From the NCBI RefSeq assembly GCF_023349185.1, contig NZ_JAKIKY010000009.1, positions 62,001 to 126,000 on the forward strand: a stretch of DNA of 64,000 bases, in the 5' to 3' direction. The stretch is from Shewanella aquimarina. GTDB taxonomy: Bacteria; Pseudomonadota; Gammaproteobacteria; Enterobacterales; Shewanellaceae. Of the stretch, positions 8,405 through 20,443 are shown piece after piece. A program made the position numbers and the translations under genes. The notes below the pieces were generated by a model, which searched no databases, was not told the DNA's origin, and was given only the letters and a program-made list of their open reading frames with translations. Positions within the stretch are counted from its first letter, which is position 1, and each line of letters opens with the position of its first letter.

Positions 8405-10888
8405 TTAGGGCTTTATTTGCTTGAGATAGTTAAGCGCCGCCTGATTATGCTCATCCAGCATGAGGACGTTTTCGAAACAGGAGGCGGCGCCGTCGATTTG
8501 ACCCGCCTGGGCCAGAAATATCCCTAATTTCAACATGACAGGAATGTCCTGCGGGTACTTGTCCAGGTAATCCAGGTAGATACCCAGCGCCGCTTGAGGA
8601 TCGCCATTCAAGTTCAATGCATGGGCATATTGCGGCAGATATTCGTCGCTGTACTTAACTATCTTGGCGTAATGCTCGAGCGCCAGCGGGAGGTTATTGA
8701 GCTGCAGAGAAAGCTGGATGATCTGTTTTAGCTCCTCCTCTTGGCGGTCGGCCAAGGGGGTCTGTAGCACGGCATCGAGTGAGGCCTGTAATTGATTCTC
8801 CAGTAGGTAACGATAACTGAGTGCCAGGTTGTATAAACGGGCAATCTCGGGATCTTCATCGATATGAGGCGCCGTATATTGCACCATCTTAGTGATACCC
8901 AACAGGTGCTTTTGTTGCCTGAGTAACTGTAGTTTTTTAAAGGCGTTATCCATGATTGGGGCGGTACGCTCAGCCGAATGATCGATATATTCCTTGATGA
9001 CAAACAAGGCATCAAAGGTCTTCTGGCACTCGGTAAGCATTTCTTGCTCTGCGGCTGACAGCTTTTGATACTGCTGGGGATGTCGTTCCTGCCAAAGTAA
9101 CGCGCGGCCCCACTGCTTATCCTGAGCCCATCTTTGGCACAGCGCCTCTACGTCGACTTTCTGTTGATATTCGGCTAGGCGAGACTCAGTTCTCTCGATA
9201 GCCGATTGGACCTGCTCCAGTAGCTGCTCGCTCATCTCTTTGAAGGCGCTGTAGTAGATGCGCGTGCGCTTGTTGATCTCTTCTTGGGACCAGTCATCGG
9301 ATTGTTGGGTAGATAAGAAATGACTGAATTCGTAGTAACCGTAGAATTTAATGAGGCTTGCTAGCACCTTGTGTTCTTTATTGATGCTCTGTTCGATACT
9401 TTCCAGCTTGTTAGCGAGCTGCGCGATGCGTTCATTTGTCCTTTCTTTCTCCAGTTTACCAATGATGGCTAGCGCGTCATTATTCTTGCTATTGAGCTGT
9501 ATTAAAGCCTGTCGAGCTGTGGTCAACTCTTTGAGAGTACGAGTGAAATGCGCCACCCACTCGGCGTCGCTCGCAAGGTGTGCCTCTGGTGCGAGTAGAT
9601 GTCGCTGGACGGCATCTATCTGTGTGAGGGCGATAGTATCTGCCGGGTGATGTTCGATACCTTTCACCTTGGCGGCATCGGCAGAAAGGTTGATGTAGTG
9701 AGCATGCTGGGTGTGGGAAGCGATAAGATCCTCGGTCGCGCCGATGGCCTGCAATAACTGCATCGGAGTCTCTGCCATCTGTCCTGAATAGGTTTCAACC
9801 CATTCCATGATTGCCCCCAGGTTCGGGCCTAAGCTTGCGGCATAGGTGCCAGAAGTGTGACTGGCCCCACTTTGGGAGTGGCAGAAGTCGACGCCGCTGA
9901 GCAATATCTGGCTAAATCCCATCTCCCGTGCAATTTCCATCGCACTATTGATCACGGTAGGGCCTACGGATTGAATGTTCGTGTCTTTGGCGAAATCACT
10001 CCAGGGATAGCGTGGCCCCGTGTATAGGCTAGCGCCACGCCATTGCCCTAAGATCTGCGGCGTCACATGGTATGAGCAGATGAGTAGGGTGTCATGGGGC
10101 AGCGACATCATATCCTTGTTGACATCGAAACTGACGGACTGAGGGTCGACCGAGACGACGATATCGGGCTTGATGGCCAGTCGATTGAGTTTACCTATGA
10201 CACGTGATGCGGCGATGATGACCAAGTTATCGCTATTTGCCTTTATCCATTGAGCATGGTTATCCAGCGACGGGCCACCCCCTAGGATGATACAGCTCTT
10301 GCCTCTGAATTGATCCGTTAAAATCGATGCCGGTCTCAGGGTTTCCGCGACATTTTTCAGTTGAGTCTTGACGAAGATTTTTTGGGTGAAGCCTATGCTA
10401 TTCTCGAAATAAGCTTGTCTGACGGCGTTGTCTATTTGGGCGTGTAGCCAACTATAGCTATCGAGATAGTTACCGTCAGCCGCAACGGATCTATGTAATT
10501 TAAATTGCTGCTTTACGATGAATAAATTGTTCTCATAGGATTGAATTAAAGTCGAAAACTGTTCTAGGGAAACGACCTGAATAGCATCAGAAAGAGGCGA
10601 GGGGATCTCGATAGAGAGTAGAGATAAGATCTCATCGAGTTCGACAAAGATGTACTTGCTACCCGTGGGGGTGGTTTGCTCCATCACATAGTTTGCCAGT
10701 AGGCCAGAGTCTAGCCCAGCAATGATATGCAGTGTATCCGGGGTTGATAACGCTTTTTTGAGTTTGTTGTCGAAGAGGGTCGTCGAATCGATTTTTTCGA
10801 AGGTGTTGCGGTTGACGCTTGGTAAGTAATATTCACCAAACTGGCTGACGGCAAAGGTATTGGTTATTTCAGATTGATTGTTCTGCAT
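8405..10888 (-). CDS. Maf/DUF115-type motility accessory glycosyltransferase with C-terminal TPRs
   Basis: 827 residues. Residues ~195-420 hold the DUF115 (MptE-like) core: 'SCIILGGGPSLDNHAQWI' (nucleotide-sugar loop), 'IKPDIVVSVDPQ', and 'ILLSGVDFCHSQSGASHTSG'. Maf proteins transfer nonulosonic acids such as pseudaminic or legionaminic acid to flagellin Ser/Thr in the cytoplasm (known from Campylobacter, Aeromonas, Clostridium). A long alpha-helical region follows (~450-650, coiled-coil-like), then degenerate TPRs (~690-825, 'ALEHYAKIVKYSDEYLPQYAHALNLNGD'-like pattern). The combination suggests a flagellin-docking tail. GAGG stands 5 bases before the ATG. The gene is divergent from pseB across a 466-base gap. 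It differs strongly from the second Maf at 23366. Confidence 0.88.
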   Translation of the reverse strand: MQNNQSEITNTFAVSQFGEYYLPSVNRNTFEKIDSTTLFDNKLKKALSTPDTLHIIAGLDSGLLANYVMEQTTPTGSKYIFVELDEILSLLSIEIPSPLSDAIQVVSLEQFSTLIQSYENNLFIVKQQFKLHRSVAADGNYLDSYSWLHAQIDNAVRQAYFENSIGFTQKIFVKTQLKNVAETLRPASILTDQFRGKSCIILGGGPSLDNHAQWIKANSDNLVIIAASRVIGKLNRLAIKPDIVVSVDPQSVSFDVNKDMMSLPHDTLLICSYHVTPQILGQWRGASLYTGPRYPWSDFAKDTNIQSVGPTVINSAMEIAREMGFSQILLSGVDFCHSQSGASHTSGTYAASLGPNLGAIMEWVETYSGQMAETPMQLLQAIGATEDLIASHTQHAHYINLSADAAKVKGIEHHPADTIALTQIDAVQRHLLAPEAHLASDAEWVAHFTRTLKELTTARQALIQLNSKNNDALAIIGKLEKERTNERIAQLANKLESIEQSINKEHKVLASLIKFYGYYEFSHFLSTQQSDDWSQEEINKRTRIYYSAFKEMSEQLLEQVQSAIERTESRLAEYQQKVDVEALCQRWAQDKQWGRALLWQERHPQQYQKLSAAEQEMLTECQKTFDALFVIKEYIDHSAERTAPIMDNAFKKLQLLRQQKHLLGITKMVQYTAPHIDEDPEIARLYNLALSYRYLLENQLQASLDAVLQTPLADRQEEELKQIIQLSLQLNNLPLALEHYAKIVKYSDEYLPQYAHALNLNGDPQAALGIYLDYLDKYPQDIPVMLKLGIFLAQAGQIDGAASCFENVLMLDEHNQAALNYLKQIKP

Positions 10889-13495
<2,607 letters not shown>

Positions 13496-13528
13496 CTTGC
13501 CAGGCCATCGCTTAGGTTATGTGAAAAG

Positions 13529-13542
13529 GTTATTCGAATAAC
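13529..13542. repeat. 14-bp perfect palindrome between convergent operons
   Basis: GTTATTCGAATAAC lies in the 135-base gap where the pseBC operon meets the long reverse-strand operon. No T-run of note follows; role unknown, perhaps a weak bidirectional terminator. Confidence 0.3.
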
Positions 13543-13601
13543 GATTTTCCCTGAATTAGTCTCGCTCTCACGCTGAATCGTGCCGTTCCTCGTCGTTAAT
13601 A

Positions 13602-13643
13602 ATTAGTCATTAGTCATTAGTCATTAGTCATTAGTCATTAGCC
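13602..13643. repeat. 7-bp tandem repeat (ATTAGTC)n over a stop codon
   Basis: Five exact copies of ATTAGTC (13602-13636) and a sixth degenerate copy ATTAGCC (13637-13643). The TAA stop of the reverse-strand fusion gene (13631-13633) lies inside the array, so the last codons of that protein are encoded by repeat units. The unit length is not a multiple of three, so copy-number change would not alter the protein as long as the first unit keeps its stop. Confidence 0.85.
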
Positions 13644-15334
13644 ATCAGCATCTTGATCTCTGCCATCAGCTGTTTTATTCCCCGATGATCCGCAAAAACC
13701 TGTTTGCTCTGGGTTTGTAGCGCCTCTCTCAACGACTCGCGTGCGACCGATTCTGTGAGCATTGCGCAGGCATGCTCAAGTGACTCGCTGATGATACAGC
13801 AGTTTTCCGCTCTGAGTCGCTGTAGCTCATCTAAGTCAACTAAGTGTTTTGGTGGCAGTAGTAGGGTCGCGGCGCCAGAGTAGATAGCTTCAAATAGCGA
13901 CAGACCATAGCAGGTTAAGATCACTTCGGCGCCGGCAATCAACTCATCTAGGTTTTGGGGATCCTGTAACAGCTTAATATTGCTATGTTGCGGGATATTG
14001 GGAGTGGGGGCCAAAGGGCCCTGTATCCAGGTTATCGGCCAGTCCAAGCCTAGCTCCGTTAACATGGTGGGTAACCGGGCACCGTAGCCCAGTGCGTCGC
14101 TTCCTCCGGTTAACACTAAAACCTGCCGTTGCTTCGTTTTGTTTGGCCTGGCTCTAAACAGGTAGTTTTGCCAGCCATAGGAGACTTTGTTATCTGTTAA
14201 AGCCGTATAAAAACTCGGAATGAATAACCTGTTCAGAGTCTCAATCAAGGGAGATAGCTTATCTATGCCGACAAGCTTAGCACCGTGCTGTTTAGGGCCT
14301 TTTAAGGCTTGAGTGAGCGAAGTAGGTGCTATGAACTCAGGGTGAAAATCGAGGACCAGTAGCGGATTCTTGTCCTCACTCATGGCATCTAACAGAGATT
14401 GCTCGGTTCGATACCAATGGAGCTTGGTCGAACTGCTAGATAATGGTTCTCCATCGTATAAGACGTGTATGGTGGAGCCTATGCCTAAATACTCTTGCAA
14501 CGCATCGGCAATGAGCTCTATACGCCGAAAATGACCTAATCCAATATCTGCGCCCAGATGGCAATAAAGACTAGCTTTAGCATATTGTTTATCTGCGGCC
14601 TTTTGGGTGACATGGGCATTGATGCTGGTCAGCTGAGAGTCTTGCAAGAGTTGTTGCTGTACCCAGGCTAGGCTGACGATGGAATCGGACTCATGATTCG
14701 TGTACCAACGCCGGTACGTCTCGGCCATGAAACGATAATCAGCCTGAGTATCTACCGAGATCCTGTGTGATATTTGGCCATAGTCACCGCTATCACAGAT
14801 GACGACTCTGTCGAGTACTGGTGTTAGTTTATCGGCATAACCTACGTGTTCACGTGACATAGTACACTGGCTTGCCGCCATCAACTTGTTCCAACCATTG
14901 CGGCTATAAAAAGAGAGCCCTTCGTGTAGGGTTCTTATGCCTTCCTCTAGCATGACGGCATCTTTAGCTGAACGCTTTAGCGCTTTCAGTCCATGATCGA
15001 TAAATTCTGGATCGATCAGCGGGCAATCACCACAGACGTAGAGAATATAATCTGGGTCTTGCCTCTGGATGATCTTATCCAGCCTCGCCATCAGGTCGTT
15101 GACATCGCCTTCATAGGGATGACATTCCACCCGATGTTCGTTTGCCCAATACAGCAGTGGACGATTAAAATGATCTGCTGTGGTAGCCAGTTCGAGACTA
15201 TTGACCTCATTGCATCGCATCAGTCGGCGCCAAATATGGCTAATCATAGGTTCGCCGGCCAGTGGCAATAAGTGTTTGCCCGCCAGACGATTGGAATTGA
15301 GCCTGGCTCCTACAATGGCGAGTGTCTTGGTCAT
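13631..15334 (-). CDS. cytidylyltransferase fused to PseG-like sugar-nucleotide hydrolase/transferase domain
   Basis: 567 residues from the ATG at 15332-15334 (a TTG two codons earlier is less likely). Residues 1-~215: SpsF/NeuA-type nucleotidyltransferase ('IVGARLNSNRLAGKHLLPL', 'YVCGDCPLIDPEFID'), expected to make a CMP-nonulosonic acid. Residues ~250-560: GT-B fold of the PseG/SpsG type, with 'GADIGLGHFRRIELIADAL', whose GxGHxxR motif carries the catalytic His of PseG, and a UDP-binding half ('LVLTGGSDALGYG', 'GLSLFEAIYSGAATLLLPP'). PseG removes UDP from the acetylated sugar before condensation; here steps before and after the synthase would sit on one chain. Last gene of the nine-gene operon, overlapping the previous stop by 4 bases (ATGA). 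Confidence 0.82.
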   Translation of the reverse strand: MTKTLAIVGARLNSNRLAGKHLLPLAGEPMISHIWRRLMRCNEVNSLELATTADHFNRPLLYWANEHRVECHPYEGDVNDLMARLDKIIQRQDPDYILYVCGDCPLIDPEFIDHGLKALKRSAKDAVMLEEGIRTLHEGLSFYSRNGWNKLMAASQCTMSREHVGYADKLTPVLDRVVICDSGDYGQISHRISVDTQADYRFMAETYRRWYTNHESDSIVSLAWVQQQLLQDSQLTSINAHVTQKAADKQYAKASLYCHLGADIGLGHFRRIELIADALQEYLGIGSTIHVLYDGEPLSSSSTKLHWYRTEQSLLDAMSEDKNPLLVLDFHPEFIAPTSLTQALKGPKQHGAKLVGIDKLSPLIETLNRLFIPSFYTALTDNKVSYGWQNYLFRARPNKTKQRQVLVLTGGSDALGYGARLPTMLTELGLDWPITWIQGPLAPTPNIPQHSNIKLLQDPQNLDELIAGAEVILTCYGLSLFEAIYSGAATLLLPPKHLVDLDELQRLRAENCCIISESLEHACAMLTESVARESLREALQTQSKQVFADHRGIKQLMAEIKMLMAND

Positions 15335-17280
15335 GCGCAAGTTTCCTCTTTGAGATATGTGTCTGACTTAGGCGAGTCAGTGTCCAGAACCACTGGACTG
15401 ATGCATATTTCGAAATCCAACAGTTGCCCATTGGGTTTGAGGGTTTCGTCGGCTTCGGTCAAAGAAAACCACAGTCGATTTAGGTATTGTTCATCGATTT
15501 TTTTACTGGAAATCATAGGCAAGGCAGCGCAACGAGCCGGATCCCAGTCAATACGTATGCCCTTGAACTGGTTCCCAAAGCAGATGGCGCCGGCCGTCGC
15601 TCCCAGAGCGCTGGATGATGAGACGATGGAAGAAATTGGTGCGCCTTGGTCCATGTCATGGGTTATTTGAAAAAATTCATCCTCATAGCCGCCGAGACGG
15701 GTTTGATACCAGGCTCGCTGCTGACAATCGAGCAGGGTCATGAAGCCTAAACGTACCGAGGCTTCTGGGCGGCAGGTTTCTTCAAAGTGGAAGCCCGTAT
15801 AGAGGCGTTCGTCTTCTAGCCGATACCATTTCACGACCGCACCGCTATTGAGTGCTTGGCGGCAATAGATGACCAGACAGCCATCTTGCTCTCCCAACTG
15901 GTACTCCACCCTGTTGAGATCGGCCACTCTGTCGCGGTCTCGAAAACGTTCCAGCAGGAGGTGATTGCTGTAAAAATCTGCACCATAGCTGATGTGGTCG
16001 AAGTGCCCATGGGATAGGGTACCGACAACCGCTTCAAAGTTGTGGCTGGCAAAGGCGAGCGTTTCAATTGCCAGACCGCGGTTGCCGTTAAGTATCAGTC
16101 TTATCTTGGGGGTTTGCACTTCCAGACGGCGCCTGGCTTCATCATAATGAACACGCAGATCTTTATCATCATGCCAGGCGGCAAATGTTGGTGCTACAGA
16201 AGCCATCTTGGTTAACGTCAGTGCATCATAACGAGTTTGGGTTAAGTGGGTTCTGAGATCGCTGGCCCAGAGTCGGCACAAGCCTCGCCAACACTCGTCG
16301 TCTGTATTTTGTTGGGACTTAAGTTCGGCCAACTTGCGATAACAAATACTATTGAGCAGGAGGTCATTGCGGCCGCTTAGAGCCCAGCGGGTTATATTGT
16401 ATTTGGCCTGTTTCTTGACCGAGACAGGGTAGTGGGCATTGGTGAGTGACAAGGAAGGGGTGTCTGCCTTTTTCACCTGCAGCTTGGAGGGAAGACGCCA
16501 ACAGTAGTTATCCATAGCATCGAGGGTAACGAATAACTGTTCAACTCGTTGCCATTCACCGCTTATTTGTTCTGCTTCGGTATGGTATCGCCCAGGGCGG
16601 AAATCAAAAACTTCTGCGTCGCTGCCATATACAGGAAATGCCACAGTGCCGGGTTTTAACACCTTAAGTAAATACTGCAGATAATCTTCCTGAGTCAGTT
16701 CGCCGTGAACATATCGCTGAAACTTCTGAAAGGCGATGGCATGATTCCAGATAACCTTGATATGACGGCCACTGGCGCTCTTTAGTGACTGAGGCTGCAT
16801 CAAGAGTTCTTTTTGCCAATCTGGGTTATGAGAAAAGGGGTTGTCCCATTCCACTACCACTGCTTCGAAGCCTGCATCTATGTAGACATCGAGTAACCCG
16901 GCAGAAACCGCTTGCTCATTGAGATAAGCCACTTTGGGAAGGATGCCCAATAGGCGTTGATAGCTGTCTTGCCCTAGTTTTAGGTTGGCACTATTGACCT
17001 CGGCTGGGATCAGTGGCCCTATGATCTGGCTGTCACCACTGGCGATCAGCTCGCAGTGACCGGCCTGTAGCAGTGCCTTGAATTGTTCGATCCAGGCGGG
17101 GGCTACGGTATTGATACACTCAAGAGTGTAGGCCGTCAGCTCCAAGCCAACAGGAATACCAAGCTCTGCGATTTTTAGTAGTGGCCAATAACAGCGTTCA
17201 ACCACCTCGACATGCTGTTCCTTTTCAATGGAAGAAAAGGCTAGGTTGAGGTGAAATACAGTGTACAAAGCGGTATTCAT
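15331..17280 (-). CDS. glycoside hydrolase family 57-like protein
   Basis: 649 residues, cytoplasmic (no signal peptide). The N-terminal ~300 residues look like a GH57 / polysaccharide-deacetylase-like (beta/alpha)7 barrel: opening 'YTVFHLNLAFSSIE', 'IPVGLELTAYTLECI', and 'VAYLNEQAVSAGLLD', where the Glu stands where GH57 enzymes carry their nucleophile. Residues ~350-640 form a second, beta-rich part without a recognised name. Family members act on alpha-glucans, but a role in sugar-nucleotide or nonulosonic acid chemistry is implied by position; the true reaction is unknown. Overlaps the ATP-grasp gene upstream by 4 bases and the fusion gene downstream by 4. Confidence 0.65.
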   Translation of the reverse strand: MNTALYTVFHLNLAFSSIEKEQHVEVVERCYWPLLKIAELGIPVGLELTAYTLECINTVAPAWIEQFKALLQAGHCELIASGDSQIIGPLIPAEVNSANLKLGQDSYQRLLGILPKVAYLNEQAVSAGLLDVYIDAGFEAVVVEWDNPFSHNPDWQKELLMQPQSLKSASGRHIKVIWNHAIAFQKFQRYVHGELTQEDYLQYLLKVLKPGTVAFPVYGSDAEVFDFRPGRYHTEAEQISGEWQRVEQLFVTLDAMDNYCWRLPSKLQVKKADTPSLSLTNAHYPVSVKKQAKYNITRWALSGRNDLLLNSICYRKLAELKSQQNTDDECWRGLCRLWASDLRTHLTQTRYDALTLTKMASVAPTFAAWHDDKDLRVHYDEARRRLEVQTPKIRLILNGNRGLAIETLAFASHNFEAVVGTLSHGHFDHISYGADFYSNHLLLERFRDRDRVADLNRVEYQLGEQDGCLVIYCRQALNSGAVVKWYRLEDERLYTGFHFEETCRPEASVRLGFMTLLDCQQRAWYQTRLGGYEDEFFQITHDMDQGAPISSIVSSSSALGATAGAICFGNQFKGIRIDWDPARCAALPMISSKKIDEQYLNRLWFSLTEADETLKPNGQLLDFEICISPVVLDTDSPKSDTYLKEETCA

Positions 17281-18515
17281 GAGCCGGCAGCCTCATATAC
17301 CACTTGAATTTTAGACAGCGCATCATAAGCACGGTCGATGGCGGATTGCTTGTCATCGGCGCAGGCGATGGCGAATCCGGCCCTCTGGGTGTGGTTAGCT
17401 ATTGGCTGAATAATATCTCCGGGGGCGATGAAGAGCTTGAGCATCTCGACGCCCTTGACGGTTTTGGCATCGGCTTCTCCGCTTATCATCTTAACCTTGC
17501 CTTGTGGTAGGTCCAGGTAGCGAATGGCGACGGCCTGCTGATTGTTTGGGGTGACTTCAGCGTCGGTTAAAGGTTCGCCTAGAGCCAGTTTTATCGCTTT
17601 TTCGACAAAGTTGACCCCGGTGGCTAGGGGGATTTGGGTGGTGGAAAAGAAACCGCCAGAAAGCCTGCCGGCTATCTCGATCACTTTAGCGCCCTGGGAC
17701 GTATACACCATATCGCCCTTGGCTACCCCCTGATTGATGTTAAGCGCCGCTGCCGCTTTCTCTACCGTTGCGATCACTTCGGCTTTGATCTCTGGGCTGA
17801 CGCCAGTTGGGGCCTCGCCACCATTTTCGATGATGAAAGGTTTAGTACGCTCCAACCACTCATAGTTACGATCGGCAAATCCTAAGGTGTGGCAACGTCC
17901 GTTATCGATTAGGGTTTCGGTGCTAAACTGCGGCCCGGCTAAGTATTCTTCCAGCATTACTCTGTCAGTGGGTGACTCTTTGGCCGCCAATGACCAGGCC
18001 TGCTTTAGTTTATCAATACTCTCTATGAGTTGTACCCCGCGTGCTCCGCGACTGTCTACGGGTTTTATTATCAGCGGGAAACCTATGGCCTGCGCCCGTT
18101 CATGTAGTGTGGAAATATCGGAAACATCGGCAAAATGGGGAATGGGGACTCCCTGTGCCGCGAGTCTGGTCTTCATGGCGAGCTTATCCGAGACCCAGAA
18201 GGCTGACTCCAATGATAGACCAGGCAGTCCTAGGGCATTACTGACAACGGCTACGCTGAGGGGCACATCGGCACACATGGCTATCACCCCATCCACACCG
18301 ACACCCTGTTTCATTAGCTGTTGAACCTTGGCGAGGATCCCCTCACCGTTGTATGTACTTTCTATGATCGACCAGTCTGCCATGGCCAGTCCCGGTGCCG
18401 TTGGATTGCCGTCGGCGATAATAAGCTTTAGACCCATGGACTTAGCAATGCGTATGCCTTCACAGGCTTCAATGCCTGCACCTACAATGAGCAAATGTTT
18501 GTTTATGTTTGACAT
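17277..18515 (-). CDS. ATP-grasp ligase
   Basis: 412 residues. Pre-ATP-grasp Rossmann part (1-~105: 'HLLIVGAGIEACEGIRIAKSMGLKLIIAD'-type start) then ATP-grasp domains (~115-315) with 'GFPLIIKPVDSRGARGV', the hinge 'MLEEYLAGPQFSTETL', and metal-binding 'KVIEIAGRLSGGF'. The family joins a carboxylate to an amine or similar nucleophile using ATP (as in carbamoyl-phosphate synthase, PurK and BacD-type ligases). In this operon I infer attachment of an acyl or aminoacyl group to an amino-sugar, or activation of a sugar acid; the substrate cannot be read from sequence. Its start overlaps the methyltransferase stop by 1 base. Confidence 0.8.
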   Translation of the reverse strand: MSNINKHLLIVGAGIEACEGIRIAKSMGLKLIIADGNPTAPGLAMADWSIIESTYNGEGILAKVQQLMKQGVGVDGVIAMCADVPLSVAVVSNALGLPGLSLESAFWVSDKLAMKTRLAAQGVPIPHFADVSDISTLHERAQAIGFPLIIKPVDSRGARGVQLIESIDKLKQAWSLAAKESPTDRVMLEEYLAGPQFSTETLIDNGRCHTLGFADRNYEWLERTKPFIIENGGEAPTGVSPEIKAEVIATVEKAAAALNINQGVAKGDMVYTSQGAKVIEIAGRLSGGFFSTTQIPLATGVNFVEKAIKLALGEPLTDAEVTPNNQQAVAIRYLDLPQGKVKMISGEADAKTVKGVEMLKLFIAPGDIIQPIANHTQRAGFAIACADDKQSAIDRAYDALSKIQVVYEAAGS

Positions 18516-19699
18516 CAGTGGGCCCGGGTATCATCTACGTTATGTAGTCTTAGGGTATTTATGCCGTTGTTTCTCAGCCAGGATAGGGCATCAAATATCT
18601 CTTTTTCAGAGGCATAAGAGGAAATAAGCACAGTATCGCCGGGTTGCCAGTCGATGCTCGCCGGATCTTGACAGATCCAGTCACCCTGTCTGAGTCCCCA
18701 TTTGAGTGAGGATGTGTCGGTTAGCCCATCGATATGGCAAGAGGTTAGCAGATTGGTGTTGGCGACCAACTGGCAGGTATGGATGCCGGCGCCCCATAAG
18801 AAGATGCGCTGGCTTTGTTGTAACTGGGCAAGCACTGCGTCCAGGCAGCCTTGCCAGTAGCTGACTTCCTTCGCACGGTAACTGTTTAGCCATTGGCGGT
18901 TGAGTTCAGGGTCGACCTTGGGGGGATGGTAGTGTCCCTGGTGTTTGGTGCTGGCTAGAATGCCTACGATGGGGGAAAGGTTACTATTGAAGTGTTCCAC
19001 CACTGACACAGGCGAATAGCCTGCTTGTTGCAGGCTCTGGAGCAGGTTCTCTTTGGTGTAATAGTTGATGTGCTCGAAGGAGAAAAATCCCGGACATAAG
19101 CTGTCTGGGTGTGCCATCAGTGGCACCTCTACATAGATGAAGCCCTCATCTACCTCCTGTTGAAGCGAACGGCACTTGGCTAGGATGGATTGTGGTGCAT
19201 AAAGGTGTTCGAGCACATGGGTCAAGAGAATTAACTCGAAATTTTCCTCGGTGTGAAACGCTTCGGCTGAGCCGAGGATACAGTCTACCTGATAGAGGCG
19301 TTTGGCCAGTTCTACCGAGGCTGTACCCGGTTCTACCCCTAGTACTCGTTTGACCCCAGCGTCGCGAAAACGCGACAGTGTGTAGCCATCGGAGCAACCA
19401 ATTTGCAATGCCGAATCTGGCAGTTGACCTATGCCACGTTTGATAAACTGAATCTGTTCATCGAGATCTCTGATCTTGGCCTCGGATGGTTTTTCTGCTC
19501 GACCAGGATTTGTGTATACCGCCATGGAGCTGTAGAAGGTCATCATCTCGTCAAAGCTGACCGTAGGACTTTGGGACACAGAGCCACAATGGGGACAGAC
19601 CGAGAAACCTATCTCTCTTGGTGTTAGTCCCGGCAGTGCCCAGGTGGTGGAAAATACCACCTCGGTGGCTGAGTTACAGAGAAAACATTTTCGAATCAT
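18515..19699 (-). CDS. zinc-finger class I SAM methyltransferase, sugar C-methyltransferase-like
   Basis: 394 residues with the three-part build of sugar C-methyltransferases such as TylC3/NovU. An N-terminal Zn-binding region has CxxC pairs ('CFLCN' at 5-9 and 'CPHCG' at ~35-39). A SAM-binding Rossmann domain follows (~90-220; 'ALQIGCSDGYTLSRFRDAG', 'ILLTHVLEHLYAP'). A C-terminal Rossmann-like domain (~275-390; 'IFLWGAGIHTCQLVA', 'TVLISSYASEKEI') completes it. Such enzymes methylate carbon next to a keto group on nucleotide-bound deoxysugars. C- versus O-methylation cannot be settled here. Starts 9 bases after the SDR stop. Confidence 0.78.
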   Translation of the reverse strand: MIRKCFLCNSATEVVFSTTWALPGLTPREIGFSVCPHCGSVSQSPTVSFDEMMTFYSSMAVYTNPGRAEKPSEAKIRDLDEQIQFIKRGIGQLPDSALQIGCSDGYTLSRFRDAGVKRVLGVEPGTASVELAKRLYQVDCILGSAEAFHTEENFELILLTHVLEHLYAPQSILAKCRSLQQEVDEGFIYVEVPLMAHPDSLCPGFFSFEHINYYTKENLLQSLQQAGYSPVSVVEHFNSNLSPIVGILASTKHQGHYHPPKVDPELNRQWLNSYRAKEVSYWQGCLDAVLAQLQQSQRIFLWGAGIHTCQLVANTNLLTSCHIDGLTDTSSLKWGLRQGDWICQDPASIDWQPGDTVLISSYASEKEIFDALSWLRNNGINTLRLHNVDDTRAH

Positions 19700-19708
19700 C
19701 TTGATACC

Positions 19709-20443
19709 TTAACCGAAATACATACCACCATTGGCATTGAGTGTTTGGCCACTCAAATAGTCGCCCTGGGGAGATGCGAGAAATAGTGCTATGCCACTGA
19801 TATCTTCAGCTGTGCCAAGGCGTCCAACGGGAATATCAGCAACTTTTTGTTGGCCAGCTGGGGTATTAAGCTCATTCGCTGTCATCTCTGTGGCCACTAA
19901 GCCTACGGCAATAGTGTTCGCTCGTATGCCTACATTTGAGTAAATCTTGGCGATCGACTGGGTTAAATTGATCAACCCAGCTTTGGCCGCGGCGTAATGC
20001 ACCTGATTGAAGCCGCCCCATTGACCGCCTACGGAACCTATGTTGATTATGCGGCCAAAACCCGTGTTTTTCATGAATGGAATACAGGCCTGAGCCAATA
20101 GAAATGGCCCTCGGAGGTTGGTATCCAGCATATGGCTGAAATCCTCTGGAGTGATCTCCTCAAAGGGCTTTTCCTGAGCGATGGCGCCATTATTGATGAG
20201 AATATCTATACCTGTGCCGAAGTGTGTTTTGATAGCACTGATACAACCCTCAATGCTGAGAGGGTTTGATTGGTCTAGTTCAAAGGCGGCGACATGCTCG
20301 CCGAGAGCTTTTGCCAGTGCTTCGGCTGCTTGCTTTTGATTGCAATAGCTGAATGCAACTCGATAACCCTCATTAGCAAATGTCTTAACAAGGCCTGTAC
20401 CTATCCCACCAGTGCCACCACTGATAAACACCAGTTTAGTCAT
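19709..20443 (-). CDS. SDR-family oxidoreductase (FabG-like)
   Basis: 244 residues from the ATG at 20441-20443, with AAGGAG 7 bases upstream. An in-frame extension to 20533 exists but has no typical SDR sequence. Classical SDR: 'VFISGGTGGIGTGLV' cofactor loop (residues 5-19), 'NNGAIAQ', Ser about 141 and 'YAAAKAG' (YxxxK) at the active site, ending 'ASPQGDYLSGQTLNANGGMYFG'. NAD(P)-dependent reduction of a keto group. Its start lies inside the end of the ThDP-enzyme gene (8-base overlap). By analogy to the YerE/YerF pair of yersiniose synthesis I infer that it reduces the ketone made by the ThDP enzyme; direct evidence is lacking. Confidence 0.86.
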   Translation of the reverse strand: MTKLVFISGGTGGIGTGLVKTFANEGYRVAFSYCNQKQAAEALAKALGEHVAAFELDQSNPLSIEGCISAIKTHFGTGIDILINNGAIAQEKPFEEITPEDFSHMLDTNLRGPFLLAQACIPFMKNTGFGRIINIGSVGGQWGGFNQVHYAAAKAGLINLTQSIAKIYSNVGIRANTIAVGLVATEMTANELNTPAGQQKVADIPVGRLGTAEDISGIALFLASPQGDYLSGQTLNANGGMYFG

